From Terfezia claveryi (Eukaryota; Ascomycota; Pezizomycetes; Pezizales; Pezizaceae), in contig WHUX01000053.1 in NCBI GenBank assembly GCA_015179025.1, forward strand, positions 1 to 64,000: a stretch of 64,000 bases of DNA. Direction: 5' to 3'. A program made the position numbers and the translations under genes. Below the pieces are notes generated by a model, which had not been told where the DNA came from, ran no database searches, and saw nothing but the letters and a program-made list of their open reading frames with translations. Positions 21,720-32,708 of this stretch are shown here, in pieces (position 1 is the stretch's first letter; the number at the start of each line of letters is the position of its first letter).

Positions 21720-24522
21720 AAATAAGGTTGGATAGGGAAGGAATATTAATAATAGATATTAAAATATCGAATGTTTTGCCCACTGGGAAAGATAATAACT
21801 AACTTGCAAGGTTTAACTTTCCGTACGGTCCAGGTCCAAGCTTTCGCAACAACTCGAAGGTTGTATCGAACATTATTGTGACAGATTCTTTCGATCTCTT
21901 ACAATCAGAAAAATGGGGGGGGAAAGATCATTATCGCCACCAGCGCATAGAGACGGCAGTGGTGGTGTATACTGGGCACTTACAAAAAAAAAACTTGACA
22001 TTTGTGTAAGAGGGGGGGGGTGGGGGGTTGCGCGAGGAAAACGTTAGCTGTATTCGTTTTTTTCCGGGAATGCGATGACCTCATTTCAGCCCGCCCCAAA
22101 AAAACTGGGAAATCTTTCCCACCCGAGAAGGCGTAACCAACCAAACAAATCCAAATAATAATAATAATTATTAATAATAACGGCCAACAAATGTTTATTG
22201 TTATATATCCAAGCACCCCCCCGAAGGAAATGATTTAAATTTCCAGGGAAATATAACATTTGGAGGGTGTCATAACATTTCTCACTGCATATGTATGTAT
22301 CAATCTTTATATTCAAAACCACAAGTTCTACACCTCAGAACTGCCACCTGTGCAAAGAAGAGAAAGAGATCTATATAGATACTATAGTCTATAGTTCAAT
22401 ATATACAGGGTTGATTTTAAAAAAAAAAAAAAAAAAAAATGGAAGAGATTGGTATTATGATATAATTTGTTCTCTCACGCTGGTAATGATTTATTTATTT
22501 AACGCTACGTTTAGTCTAGTTGGCACCTACAGTACGGTCGTGCTGCTTCCTACCAGTCTTGACTCGACTGCACCGTCATGGAACCTCACAAACGCCAACA
22601 AAGGAAAGATAATAATAATAATAATACATAACTTGGGCGGGACAGCTACCCAAGAGACAATTCGGCCAGGGGGTCCACAGGATTTTTGTTAGCCCTCGTT
22701 CCCCCAGGCTCCTATTGATTTGCCAACACTAGTGTGTAGAAGAGCTTGGGACCAGGTGGCAGAGCCTCTCAGAAGCCCAATTGCCGGATCCGGGTCCGGT
22801 GGCATTGGGTTAGTAGTAGTCTCATAATCTAACGCTTTTGTTCTACAGACGGATTCTCGGATTTCTGATAGCGGACGAGGTATAGGTACTGTACATGTGC
22901 AACCAGGCTAGTGTTACCCACAACTGCCAGAACTAAGCATAATCCGAGGGGAGCCGGACTTTCCTATTTATCTATGCCAACATTTCGATTCTGAAGCGCA
23001 CCGATTATTTCTTCGAACAGTCTTCAAGTAATAACAATCACTTGCCCCTACTTCTGCCTAGTCTGCAGCGTTGGTTTACTACGCTATGACAACTATTTAG
23101 GCTACGCGAGAGTCCTGACCGCAGCTACATACATGACGTACATGTGAAGGAAAGAACACACAGAACCTGGTGGGGCAGCTGGAACACAAAGGTCCGGCTG
23201 ATTGCCTTCGAAGATTTTCTTAGTCGCCTCAAAGGATTGTTTTAGTCTCCACGACTGAGGGTAACTCTAGCTGCGGTGCCAAGAATGCGTTCCGTAAAAG
23301 AGCTTATGACGTCAGCATCGCGCGAATATACCTCAATTCATTAGGCTGGCAAATTCATCATTCAAGGAACTCAGCGAGATTCCCACTATCATACGGCCCT
23401 CTCACCGCACATCCTAGAGAACTACTTCCTCCCCATGGCGAGCTTTCATCCTATGTGCTATGTCTCTCCATGTCGCCTTTAGAAGAATGAGGCCGAAGTG
23501 AAATCTCAAATAGACAACAGAACAATCATCAGGGGATTATTAAACCTTGGTACAGATGATGAATCCCACTGTCGAATTGAGTGTCCAGTCTGTGCCTTTG
23601 AATGCAAATCCTAGAACTGAGTTTCGACGTTGTATGTGGATTGCACACTGGTACCGGAGGGTTGGTATAGTTTTGGTTGTGATACGAGTCTGGAGTAGCA
23701 TGAGCCCGAAGGAGAGTCGCTTCGGTGAACGAAAGTGTAACATAGAACAGTCTGGTAGCGATGGAACCAGAAACGCCACATTTGTGGGCGGCAGCAAGGT
23801 ATGGAAGTAGAGGGCCGCAGGCCGCGGGCCTTGGACATGAGAAGTAAGTAGATTTATCCACCTAGAGACGTACACAGCGATGTGAGTTGAGCCCGGAACA
23901 GCGTGGCTAAGCTACAATCCAGCAGGCCGTTCATGCAATGCTTCCAGATCTGGCCTCGCGCTACACAGAGGAAAGGTCTGGCTTGCACTAGCCCCCGGTT
24001 GGACGACTGCAAGTAATCTCCCTAGCCTGACGTTAGTCTGGTTGGCACAACACCCTCCACAGGCCTGACGTACTCTCCCATTAGTCCCATTCCGGTCCAA
24101 CCCACGTGGTACAATAAAGTAACCTATGATGTCACCTGTAGCCATGACGACAAAGTACCAAGTACATATGCCTAACGAACGCTACTTTCTACTGAAAGGA
24201 CTTACTTGTTTCCACAAAGCCCCAGATATTGTCCCCGCCCAACGATTTCTTGGCCGGCGATCTTCTATCAGATCCGTCCTAATTGTGACATGCTTAACAC
24301 CCCTGGGGTGACTGCCCTACCGGTATCCCCCTTCCCACACAAGCCTACGATGCATCAGGATCTCGTAGCCCGCCAGTTCAAGAAACCTGGTTATAGTTGA
24401 GACACGAGGATCTTTAGATCTCAGAGATCTATAAATTACCCGTCAATGCTCGCTTCCTAGAGCTACAAACAAACTATCCATCTACACTACAACACCCTGC
24501 CTTACATTAATTAATACGTAAC
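21720..24522. other. 2.8-kb intergenic, no gene recognised
   Basis: Divergent spacer before the con-10-like gene. It has poly-A/T runs (22419-22440), AATAAT arrays (22158-22180, 22604-22626) and several short unsupported frames. A word related to TTAGTCTGGTTGGCAC occurs at about 22511-22526 and 24033-24049. A decayed element may be present but no ends were found. Confidence 0.45.
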
Positions 24523-24986
24523 ATGTCCACTCACAAAACCAACCCAGGCAACTTCGCCAACCGCCCAAAGGAAGAGGTCCGCGAAATCGCAGCGAAGGGT
24601 GGTCATGCTTCCCACAGGGGTTCCTCCGAGACCCAGAATGAACCTCATCATGAGCGCCAAGCTTCCACTACCACCCACCACAACACCAACCCCGGGAACT
24701 TTGCTAACCGGCCCAAGGAGGAAGTGAGAGAAGTTGCCAGCAAAGGAGGAAAGGCCAGCCACAGTGGTGGCTTCGCCAGCATGGATCCGGAGAAGCAGGT
24801 ATGTTACCTTTCTTCCCTATCCTATGTAACTAGTTTCAAGGACACTGACAGGCTCTGTAGCGTGAAATTGCGTCCAAGGGTGGGAAGGCATCATCCGGTA
24901 GTTTCGAGAAGGGCAGCAAGCGTGCCCGTGAGGCTGGCAGGAAGGGTGGAAGCGTGTCAAGCAAGACCAAAGAGGAGGACGAATGA
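24523..24986 (+). CDS. con-10: KGG-repeat stress protein, conidiation-specific con-10-like
   Basis: Two exons, 24523..24798 and 24861..24986, give 133 residues; the intron has a GTATGT donor and a TGTAG acceptor. Four KGG-type units: FANRPKEEVREIAAKGGHASH, a second copy FANRPKEEVREVASKGGKASH, then REIASKGGKASSGSFEKGSKR and REAGRKGGSVSSK. The first two are close duplicates, each preceded by TNPGN. The protein is hydrophilic and disordered, as in con-10 of Neurospora and bacterial YciG-like proteins, which rise in conidiation and general stress. The biochemical role is unknown. It faces the caleosin gene tail to tail. Confidence 0.88.
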
Positions 24987-25326
24987 CTCTTGAGAAGTCG
25001 GAGGAGACTCGACCAGTTTTGATTGGGTACCCAATCCAAACCGTCTGCTCTGAAGTGCCGTGTCAATTGTTTCCGGACCTTTTAAATCTTCTTTGGCTAC
25101 AGTAGCCAATTTTCGGGCGCCTACTCCCTACATAATAGGAGACTTCGAGGCTCTTTGAGATGATACGATAATTCCCCAAATGCCATTATATACAGAGTCA
25201 GGTTTTATTTTTCTAGGTACAAATTACTGTAGTAACTGTAATCCATACCCCTTGTAACAGATATGTTGATTCGATAGCCATACTCAACTTTCTGCCTTTC
25301 CATATCCTTGAATAATTTCCTGCCAT
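24987..25326. other. 3' intergenic
   Basis: Convergent 340-bp spacer between the con-10-like and caleosin genes. Nothing beyond probable UTRs. Confidence 0.6.
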
Positions 25327-26490
25327 CTAATTTGGGCCCCCAGAAAACTCTGTATCCTTCTCCTCCTTCAATTCTACCATTCCCTCTGTCGCCTGACCCT
25401 CAGGAAGTCCCATCTTCGCTATCTTTTCACGCTCTCTCTTTTCCGCTATTTCCCAGAAAAGGCTCCCATCATACATCCTTCTAATATCTTCCTTCCTCAT
25501 AATTCCATCTTCAGGCCACAAGAGCAAATATGTCGCAGTCCACTCCAGGAACTCCGAACACCACCCAACAGGATCGAACAGTCGCCGATTCGAGTTCCAG
25601 CCACGGAGAAAGTCACGGTATGTCAACCCCTTCTTAGTCTGCTCCCTAACGAGGTACTGATCTGGGCCGCCATCTCCTCCCACTGAGTCTTTTTCGCCTT
25701 TCCTTCCTACGGCCGGGTGACCTGGAGACACGCTACTATATTTCGCGAAGTAATCTTCAAAATGCTGTGGGCTGAACCGGCCCTCGCTGTCATAGGTGTT
25801 CGTGTCGGAACCGTGTTTGGTTTTGTGGATGTTATCCAGCCAAATGCGAAAGAGCGGGTCTGGGAGAACACCAGGCACCGTACGGAAGGAGAGGTTGAGA
25901 TGAATGATAAAAGCTGCAAGTATGGACACAAGAATATTGAACCCTATACGACGGAAGCCGATATAAGTGTCTTGAGGCCAGATAATACCGTCCTTGTCCC
26001 GATCGAAGAAGGCGACATGTTGCTGGAGAACGGTTTCGTGACTGTGTTTCAACGCATAGTCATCTTTGGTTGTGCCGTAGGGGTTTTCCACGGAGGCTGC
26101 CACGTTCACCCGAGGGACACCCGCCGCCACCAAGCCCCTTCCATGCCCGGCTTCTTTGGGAACATATGGTTGGAATTCTTGAGTGGGAGGAACCGTTGTA
26201 ATTCCAGTGATAATTTTCCCGCCGGTGAAGCCCTCTGGGACATGTGGATAATCCTCCTTCTCAGGGCCGTGGTGGTGAGGGACATGATGCTGCTCTTTCA
26301 CCTTTATGTGCTCATTATGTTGCTGGTGATAATGTTCTGGATGGCTAAATTCATGATGATGAGGAGGGTCTGCTATAAAGCTGGGGATTCGATTGCTTTC
26401 AGGGCCGGAATCAATTCTTTGGGCGTCCTGACGATCGCCACTGTCATCGAGGAATGTATTTAAGGGGTGTCTAACGTTCTCGTCTGCCAT
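25327..26490 (-). CDS. caleosin/peroxygenase
   Basis: Single exon, 387 residues. An N-terminal His-rich extension (about 40-80, with HHHEF, HYHQQHNEH, HHVPHHHG) precedes the caleosin domain. The EF-hand is FFDRDKDGIIWPQDTYIGFR (about 165), followed by the hydrophobic segment NILVSILAAFIIHLNLSF and a proline knot VLPDPLFRIWLDNIHKTKHG. The C-terminal part has RFSPQHFEDYFAKY and LTYRDFLRGW, typical of the family. Caleosins are Ca2+-binding haem peroxygenases on lipid droplets that make fatty-acid hydroperoxide derivatives. In fungi they relate to development and lipid storage. The His-rich extension is longer than usual and may bind metal (inference). Confidence 0.9.
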   Translation of the reverse strand: MADENVRHPLNTFLDDSGDRQDAQRIDSGPESNRIPSFIADPPHHHEFSHPEHYHQQHNEHIKVKEQHHVPHHHGPEKEDYPHVPEGFTGGKIITGITTVPPTQEFQPYVPKEAGHGRGLVAAGVPRVNVAASVENPYGTTKDDYALKHSHETVLQQHVAFFDRDKDGIIWPQDTYIGFRRIGFNILVSILAAFIIHLNLSFRTVPGVLPDPLFRIWLDNIHKTKHGSDTNTYDSEGRFSPQHFEDYFAKYSSVSPGHPAVGRKGEKDSVGGDGGPDQYLVREQTKKGLTYRDFLRGWNSNRRLFDPVGWCSEFLEWTATYLLLWPEDGIMRKEDIRRMYDGSLFWEIAEKREREKIAKMGLPEGQATEGMVELKEEKDTEFSGGPN

Positions 26491-27094
26491 ATTGATGCTG
26501 TTAATTTTGGCTATCTATGAGGGGAGGGCATGGGGTATATATAAAGTCGTCATAGCTTCACGCTTTATCACGGCATGCGCCATTTATGTTCTAAAACTGA
26601 ACTATTTCAGACCACTTACGTAGACGTAACTTCGAGTACGTTATATTTCAGCAATGCCTGGCTAGGATTGCTACCGAGATTGCCATGGCTGCCTTTGCTG
26701 ATGTCATGAGGTATTGTTTTTTCATTTGCCGTGCCGCGCTCCCAGGATAAGATATTTATTTATTCATGCCCACGAAAATCAAAGCCCCAAGATGTCGGGT
26801 GTGAGACCAGATCTATTACGCTACGATGACTTGGGCTACCTAGACTTGACCGCGGAGAGGTAGACTTCCTCATTTGGCAGTACAGATAAATGAAACAACT
26901 GAAGTAAGTAATGTCGGGTACTTGTAACCATGCCGGGACCGGATTAGGGAATCGCCCCCTGTTGCGTGCATATTCATCTAGCCCCATACGGCGATCAACG
27001 GTGATCAATCGCCAATCAACAGCGCCGTTAGCTTTCCATCCTCAGAACAACATTTCGTACAACTTTATCCTGTCCCTAGACCATCGATATCAGA
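26491..27094. other. divergent promoter of caleosin and oxidoreductase
   Basis: 600-bp head-to-head spacer. A TATATATAAA box-like word lies at about 26536-26545, 46-55 bp upstream of the caleosin start. No coding frame. Confidence 0.5.
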
Positions 27095-28509
27095 ATGCCG
27101 GGGGCCACGAATGAGCTAGTATTCCGCATGCTAGCCCTGATCACTAGATACTTCTTTACCCCATCCACCGTAAAACCAAAACTCCCCCCTGGCCAAACTA
27201 TCCGCTTTGGGCTCATCTCTGCAGCACTCATTAACCCGCCAGCTATGCACTATCCCTCACTCTACTTTCCTGAGGTGGAGATTATTGCTGTGGCTGCACG
27301 TGACAAGAGTAAGGCAGTAGAGTATGCAAAGTCATGGGGTATAAAGGAGGAGAAAGCATATGGTGGTTATCAGGCACTGTTGGATGATGGAGATGTGGAT
27401 GCTGTATTTATTGGGTTGCCAAATGGATTGCATGCGGGTGAGTATATATTTACTCAATCCCGTCGAGACTATATACTTGTATAGTTATAGTTGGCTAATA
27501 TTCTGCCATTTCTTTGACTAGAGTGGGCCATCAAAGCCCTTCAAGCAGGCAAGCATGTCCTCTGTGAGAAACCTGCCACCTCAAACTCCATTGAGGCCCG
27601 TGAGATCCAAAGAATCCTTCATTCCCTCCCACAAACCCCCAGACAACCAGTTTTCCTTGAAGCATTCCACTACCGCTTCCATCCAGCAACAGTCTACTTC
27701 CGCAACCTGCTTTCCTCAGGGACCTACGGCAAGCTCCTCAATACCTATGTCTCGATGAGTATCCCCGCTGGTAGTCTTTACCCAAAGAATATCCGATACA
27801 GCTTCGAGCTCGGTGGGGGTGCACTTATGGATCTAACATACGTCGTCTCCATTACCCGGTATATGGTTCTCGGTGCAGGATCAGGTAAACCAAAAGAGAT
27901 AGTTAGTGCAAATGCAAAGAAGTTGCCGAGTGATGAGAGGATTGATACTAGGATGGAAGCGGAGATGATCTTTGATGTTGATGATGGACAAGGGGGAATG
28001 GGGGAGGTGAGAAGTAAGATTGTGGCAGATATAGAGAGGGACAGGTTGTTTGGATTTATTCCAAGGATGTGGGAGCAGGCTTTTTTCATTGCGGAGTGTG
28101 AGAAGGCGACGGTGACGTACAACAAGTACGAATTACCCCTTCCCTCGTGATCCTCAAATCGAAGAATAGTATTCCTAACATACAGAGCAGCTTCATCGCC
28201 CCATACATGTCTCATTCCATCGTTATCAAACCCAAAGAAGGCAAATGCCGCACAGAAAAGGTTTACACCTTCGACCCAACAAATAAATCACCACTCCTTA
28301 CTAATTACGGTCATCAACTCGATGCTTTTATTAAGAAAGTTCAGGGAAGAGAGGAGGATATTACTGCTGACTGGATTCCAATTGAGGATACTGTAGCTCA
28401 GATGGAGGTAATTGATGCTATATATGAGAAGGCAGGGATGGAGGTAAGGACTGGGAGTTTGTATCAGGAGATTTTGAGGGGAGGTGATGCTGCTGATGCA
28501 AGCAAATAA
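27095..28509 (+). CDS. Gfo/Idh/MocA family NAD(P)-dependent oxidoreductase
   Basis: Three exons, 27095..27437, 27522..28125 and 28191..28509, give 421 residues; donors GTGAGT and GTACGA, the last intron with a CCTAAC branch. The start IRFGLISAALINPPAM is the Rossmann strand, with the less usual ISAALINPPA in place of GxGxxA. The motif GKHVLCEKPATSNS gives the family EKP lysine, and FLEAFHYRFHPA and GGALMDLTYVVSITRYMV match dimeric dihydrodiol dehydrogenase/D-xylose dehydrogenase relatives. The C-terminal exon (SHSIVIK...YGHQLDAFIKKVQGRE) completes the beta-sheet domain. Substrate is unknown; sugar or dihydrodiol oxidation are family possibilities. An alternative last acceptor (AG at 28185-28186) would add two residues. 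Confidence 0.88.
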
Positions 28510-28863
28510 ATCGGGTAGATCCGAAGAATAAATGTAATGGAGTGGGGAGTGGTCGGTGTGGGGTCGGAGTGGGGCCTGGGGTTGGGCGTACGATCGCTAG
28601 GGTATGGAGTTATCATTACTTGTTATTAACCTCATGTTAGAAGCCGGGGCTGATTGTGGTTTGATGGGGGTGGATGCAGTTTGCAGGGGACCAGATATGG
28701 AATTGGCCCTACCGTATTATTTCGAGTAATTGGCTAGCGCCTCAGACGTTAGAACCACCACCATTTACATTCTGCTTCTACATCATGCAGCCACCCTACA
28801 CTACAGTATCAAATGACTTAGTCGCACGCTGTGAATTCAATGTAAATTGATACCTATCTAGAT
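28510..28863. other. 3' flank of oxidoreductase gene
   Basis: 350-bp spacer with G/T-rich words (GGAGTGGGG repeated at 28550-28580). Nothing else seen. Confidence 0.5.
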
Positions 28864-29261
28864 CTATGGAGGTGTAACAGAAGAGGGAACAGTATGTACA
28901 TAATCTTCAATGACCCAAGTATACTCCAATGCATCAGTATCATCCCCCCTGGCTGGTATAGAGCGGTAGAAGGCTTCCAACTCTATATTTGACCCTGGAT
29001 GAACACTGCCATTGCCAGTAACAAAATCTGCAGCTGGAATACCATTAATACTTCCACCTTTTTTTCTCTAGAATAGCTTCGTTCTACCTGGCCGCTGCTT
29101 TGCTTTTGCCTGTGGCGTAGCAGGAATAGTCTTTCGGGTACCAGGTAGATGCCGTGGAATATTGGCATCAGATACTGTTATATGTAGGTGCTAGCAGAGT
29201 CCGACGTCTTGGTTGCATACACAAATAGACTTAAGCATAGGATAAAATAAATGAACCTCAT
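28864..29261 (-). pseudogene. possible small secreted protein, decayed
   Basis: On the - strand an ATG at 29261 opens a good signal peptide, MRFIYFILCLSLFVYA, followed by TKTSDSASTY and a TAA. Two bases away in frame the sequence continues without a break for 38 codons (DANIPRHLPGTRKTIPATP...), meets a TAG at about 29068-29070, and runs on 65 codons to a stop at 28864. The last segment has GSINGIPAADFVTGNGS and DDTDALEYTWVIEDYV, which look like real protein. No intron of normal size explains the breaks. It resembles no family I can name. It could instead be a gene with unusual introns. Confidence 0.3.
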
Positions 29262-31008
29262 TGTGGTGAAGGCAAGGCGAAACACTTCAAGTTTACTATC
29301 TACATCAAACTTTGCCTCCGATGAGGTTGATTTGTTGTGTTTGTTCAATATGTCGGTATGCGGTACTTTGCCTTCTTCAGTATAATTTCGCATGTTACCG
29401 ACAGTTGCAGCTCTGAACACGCTAGCCAATTACTCGAAATAATACGGTACTACCTATGGATACAGATTTTCTCAATATTATGTAGTCTTGCATGTCGTTA
29501 TCGTGAGTTTCAATACTAGCCAGCCTGGTCAGCTAGTAGACTAGAGTTGAGAGTTAAGACTGAGCTTAACTCTCACGATGTGTTGGAGAGTTTAACCACT
29601 GGGACAAAACGTGATCACTGGGTGCCAGGTTTGCCTAGACACCGATAGTATATTGTACGCTTACACGATGATGTACAATCAGGGACAGAACAGAACACAG
29701 TAACTTTGGCTTCTAGAAGTGTTACATTCAGAGGAGTTGTCTTAAATTTAATAGTTATGTACATATATCTCATAAGTACAATTCATAGATTCATGAAGCT
29801 GAGGCCCCTACATACATACTCTCAGGAAAGGGGCAAATCTCCTGGATTAATTAAATCCATGCACCTTCGTTACATGTGCGTCGTAAAATTACCATCAGTC
29901 ACAGGGGCTCATCACGGCTTGACGGCTCAGCAGCAAAAAAAAAAAAAAAAATGCGATTATAAAGTAGTCGTACGGGGTAATTATTTTAAGGCCACATGCA
30001 TGGGAAACGTTTTGAAAGTCGGTGCTACTGCAGTGCGGGGTGTTTGAGGGTAAATTTGGTAGTAGCCTATTATTGCTTTTTCAAGCCAAAAAGATTTTTT
30101 TTTTTTTTTTTTTCCCTTGGTTGTTTGGGATTTAGGTACTCTATAGAGGTGAGTTTATATGGTTCTATTTCAGATTGTCAATTATACTCCACCAAACCCC
30201 CCCCCACCCCAAAAAAAAAAAAAAAAAAAAAGCTGTACATTTACACTATACAATTTCCTATATACCTGATCTAAGAGTCAAGTCAAGGTAGTCCAGCGCG
30301 GTTTAATAAGAAAGGCAATCGTAGATATATTTTTTTTTTTCTTTTGTTATATTGTAATTACTAGACTCATTAGGTTTAAAGAAAATTTTCTTTTATATTT
30401 ATCCCCCTTCCCATTACAGCCATTGTCGACTAGAAAATTATGATTGTATCTTTTCTTACTCAAGGATACACTATCATCAAACAAAGCAAAGTTATTATTA
30501 TTATTATTATTATTTTGCAGAGGTATTTATTCTGAACTCTAGGTTTAGGTGACCCTGTTTATAGCTACTGTTAGTTAAATCTATACAATCATGCAGATAT
30601 ATACCTAATACTATTCCCTCTAATTTTCTATACCATGCATGATGGCAATCGGCCCCGGAATTGACAGATGCACGAGAATATATGGGTTAACATATGCGAT
30701 GGACTCAAACTGCATGCCCCAATTGTGTTAGACATATACGCATCAATACCTATTGAATCCGCATGTTGTTGCTTTGTACAGCCATTTCACCGTAGAGGGC
30801 GTTCTACTCGCTGGTAATCTTGTTTACAGAACCTATAAAACCCGCTCGATTGCCCTCTATAGCCTATTTTTGCTGCATCACTATACCCTGTAAATGCCAG
30901 GAAAAGCCTAAGCGCAATCAGAAATTAAAACATTCTGTAATGCCTAAACACCAAATAAGAAAGCAAACTACCTGATAGAAGAAATATCAACAAAAACAAA
31001 GAACCCTC
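29262..31008. other. repeat-rich AT intergenic
   Basis: 1.75 kb with many homopolymers (29936-29950, 30092-30114, 30210-30230, 30331-30341), an ATT array (30493-30514), a 10-bp hairpin (29549-29558/29565-29574, loop ACTGAG) and the relic listed at 30716. No intact gene. Confidence 0.55.
30716..30785 (-). pseudogene. relic fragment of the paralogous unknown gene family
   Basis: A stretch on the - strand reads TKQQHADSIGIDAY, matching TKQQYADSMGIDVTAY of the gene at 41831-42288. At DNA level CATCAATACC-ATTGAATCCGCAT-TTGTTGCTT is shared with 42152-42190. Only this segment remains recognisable. Confidence 0.65.
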
Positions 31009-31642
31009 CTATAATTGATCGAAACCCATGATGAAAGCAATGATGAAAGCAACCAGGAAAAAAAAGTAAACGCCAGTAACCACGATCCCAATGAATTTCT
31101 TGAACAGGCGCTGGCGATCCGCCAAAAGTCCCTGCGTTGGCAGTCCATAAACCCGAAGCAAGGCATTGATTTCAGCCGCTATAGTACCGCAATTAGCTGA
31201 TATATATATAAAATAGAAATATATTGACTTACAACGCAGTCTATCAAGAGCACCTAACGTAGGAGGAAAATTGTCGACATCTTCATTAAGGCCCGTCCTG
31301 AGAGCAGACAGATGCGAATCTGCTGTCAATGCAAAAGAGCTATTTGTGAGACGTGCTAGGGCATTATGATCTCTGCATCACCGTTCAGCAGGGGGTAAAC
31401 CAACAAGGCGCTTGATGAAAATACTCGGTTTGTAAAAGGATAACGTACGCTGCTTGAAAACGGGACCTTATTTCATCTCTCATGTCCCTGAGCTCGGCCA
31501 AAAGCTGGGCACCATGATCGAATGCTGGAACATTTGGGAACCGGGCAAATTGTCTTGCCAGCTCTCCAGCAGAAAGGCCGATGTTATTGAGGTTGTCACT
31601 CATGACGTTAAAGTCGGGCTGTGGTGGTTCCGGTGCTGCCAT
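31009..31642 (-). CDS. conserved fungal protein of unknown function with C-terminal membrane segment
   Basis: Three exons, 31642..31449, 31372..31233 and 31196..31009, give 173 residues; donors GTACGT and GTAAGT. The middle reads ARFPNVPAFDHGAQLLAELRDMRDEI, then the splice yields ADHNALARLTNS, then LNEDVDNFPPTLGALDRLR and INALLRVYGLPTQGLLADRQ...FIGI. This matches a widespread fungal pattern (helix with N-ARL-NS, a FPxTxxxLxxL step and a final LLxxxGLP-G...IG) found in large numbers in mushrooms and ascomycetes, with no known role. Unusually the protein then ends with a hydrophobic segment, VVTGVYFFFLVAFIIAFIMGF, a probable tail anchor. It sits immediately beside a transposon, at the edge of the repeat block. 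Confidence 0.6.
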
Positions 31643-32022
31643 GGAATGAGGTCTGATTCCTGGTATCCACTGAAGATTAGCATAATTATCGAGGGTACAA
31701 CGTTCCAAACTGAACTTAAACTCACCGATAAATATAAAGAGTTCTTCACTGGATACTTTACGACAAAGGGCTGAGAGGATCGAATGCTGAAAACTAGTCT
31801 CGTGCCGCTGAAACCCGATTGCTGATCCCGGATTTGATGTATTCTCTAAGTCTAACGAGCCCAAAAGAGGACCTTATACAGAGGACTCTCGATACAAGCA
31901 TATCGTCGGGACGGGGGAAGGTATGCTTTTAACCAATATATGCTTATAACTAGAGAAATTGTAGGAAAGCCTCCGGAATGACACAATAAATACTAGACAT
32001 GCATACAAATAACAGAGAGACA

Positions 32023-32351
32023 TCAGGAAGAAGAGGAGGATGCTCCGGAAGTACCCCAAAAATCAGTTATCCTGCGCTGGACATGTTGCCGCCTGCGTTC
32101 CATCTCAAGAATCTCGATCCTTTTTTTCTCACGTTTGAGTGCATCTTGGAAGGTACATAGTGGTATTGAGCGAGGGATCACCTTGGAGACTGCGTCAGTT
32201 CTTTATTTGGGTTTTCGGATTCGAACCAGCGTTTAATATGCCGCCATGTTGAACTCGGATTCTGTTCTGCATATGTCCGTATACTCTGACGTTCCACCTC
32301 CGACCATGGCTGACGTCGTAGAACATTTGAAGAACTCTGTGCAGAAGCCAT
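32023..32351 (-). pseudogene. CENP-B N-terminal-type HTH remnant inside the TIR element
   Basis: From an ATG at 32351 the frame reads MASAQSSSNVLRRQPWSEVERQ, then IRTYAEQNPSSTWRHIKRWF and ESENPNKELTQS. The pattern NP..s...i..WF......l.QS is that of the helix-turn-helix before DDE transposases of the pogo/Fot1 type. The frame stops at 32178. One base out of frame it continues SKVIPRSIPLCTFQDALKR, then a coiled coil EKKRIEILEMERRRQHVQRR and ITDFWGTS, to a stop at 32023. This looks like a single-base deletion (or a missed intron) in a short DNA-binding protein that never had, or lost, the catalytic part. Confidence 0.55.
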
Positions 32352-32507
32352 AGAAATGCCGTATGTTGTATTGAATGTTGTATGTGCTGTGTGTGTTGTA
32401 TGTATTGTGTGTGTTGTATTAGAGACGTTCTGCACCCTGGCCTGGCGGCTTGTATCCACAGCAACCCGACCATATCATGTGAGCAGCAAGGATATGGGAC
32501 CAGGGTG

Positions 32508-32708
32508 AGATGTCCGCCGGGCAAAAAATATGCTATCGATAGCATATTTTTTGCCCTTAGAATATCTCTAGTTTACCGCGCTAAAATCAACAACAAATGG
32601 CGGAATGCGGTTAAGTGAAAATTTTGCTTACTCTAAATCCCGGCACTGGTGCCGCACCGACTGCTTAAGACTGGCAGGGTTGTAAAAACGATTCTTCGGC
32701 GGACATCT
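32508..32708. repeat. 201-bp insertion with 12-bp inverted ends and a 38-bp palindrome
   Basis: AGATGTCCGCCG at 32508-32519 is matched by its reverse complement at 32697-32708. Just inside the left end is a perfect 38-bp palindrome (32519-32556) centred on TATCGATA. It lies within the larger TIR element, so may be a nested MITE or part of it. Confidence 0.55.

Noticed and set aside
23529..23875. Three overlapping - strand frames of 75-111 codons
   Set aside because: They overlap in all frames, as chance open sequence does, and none shows a motif.
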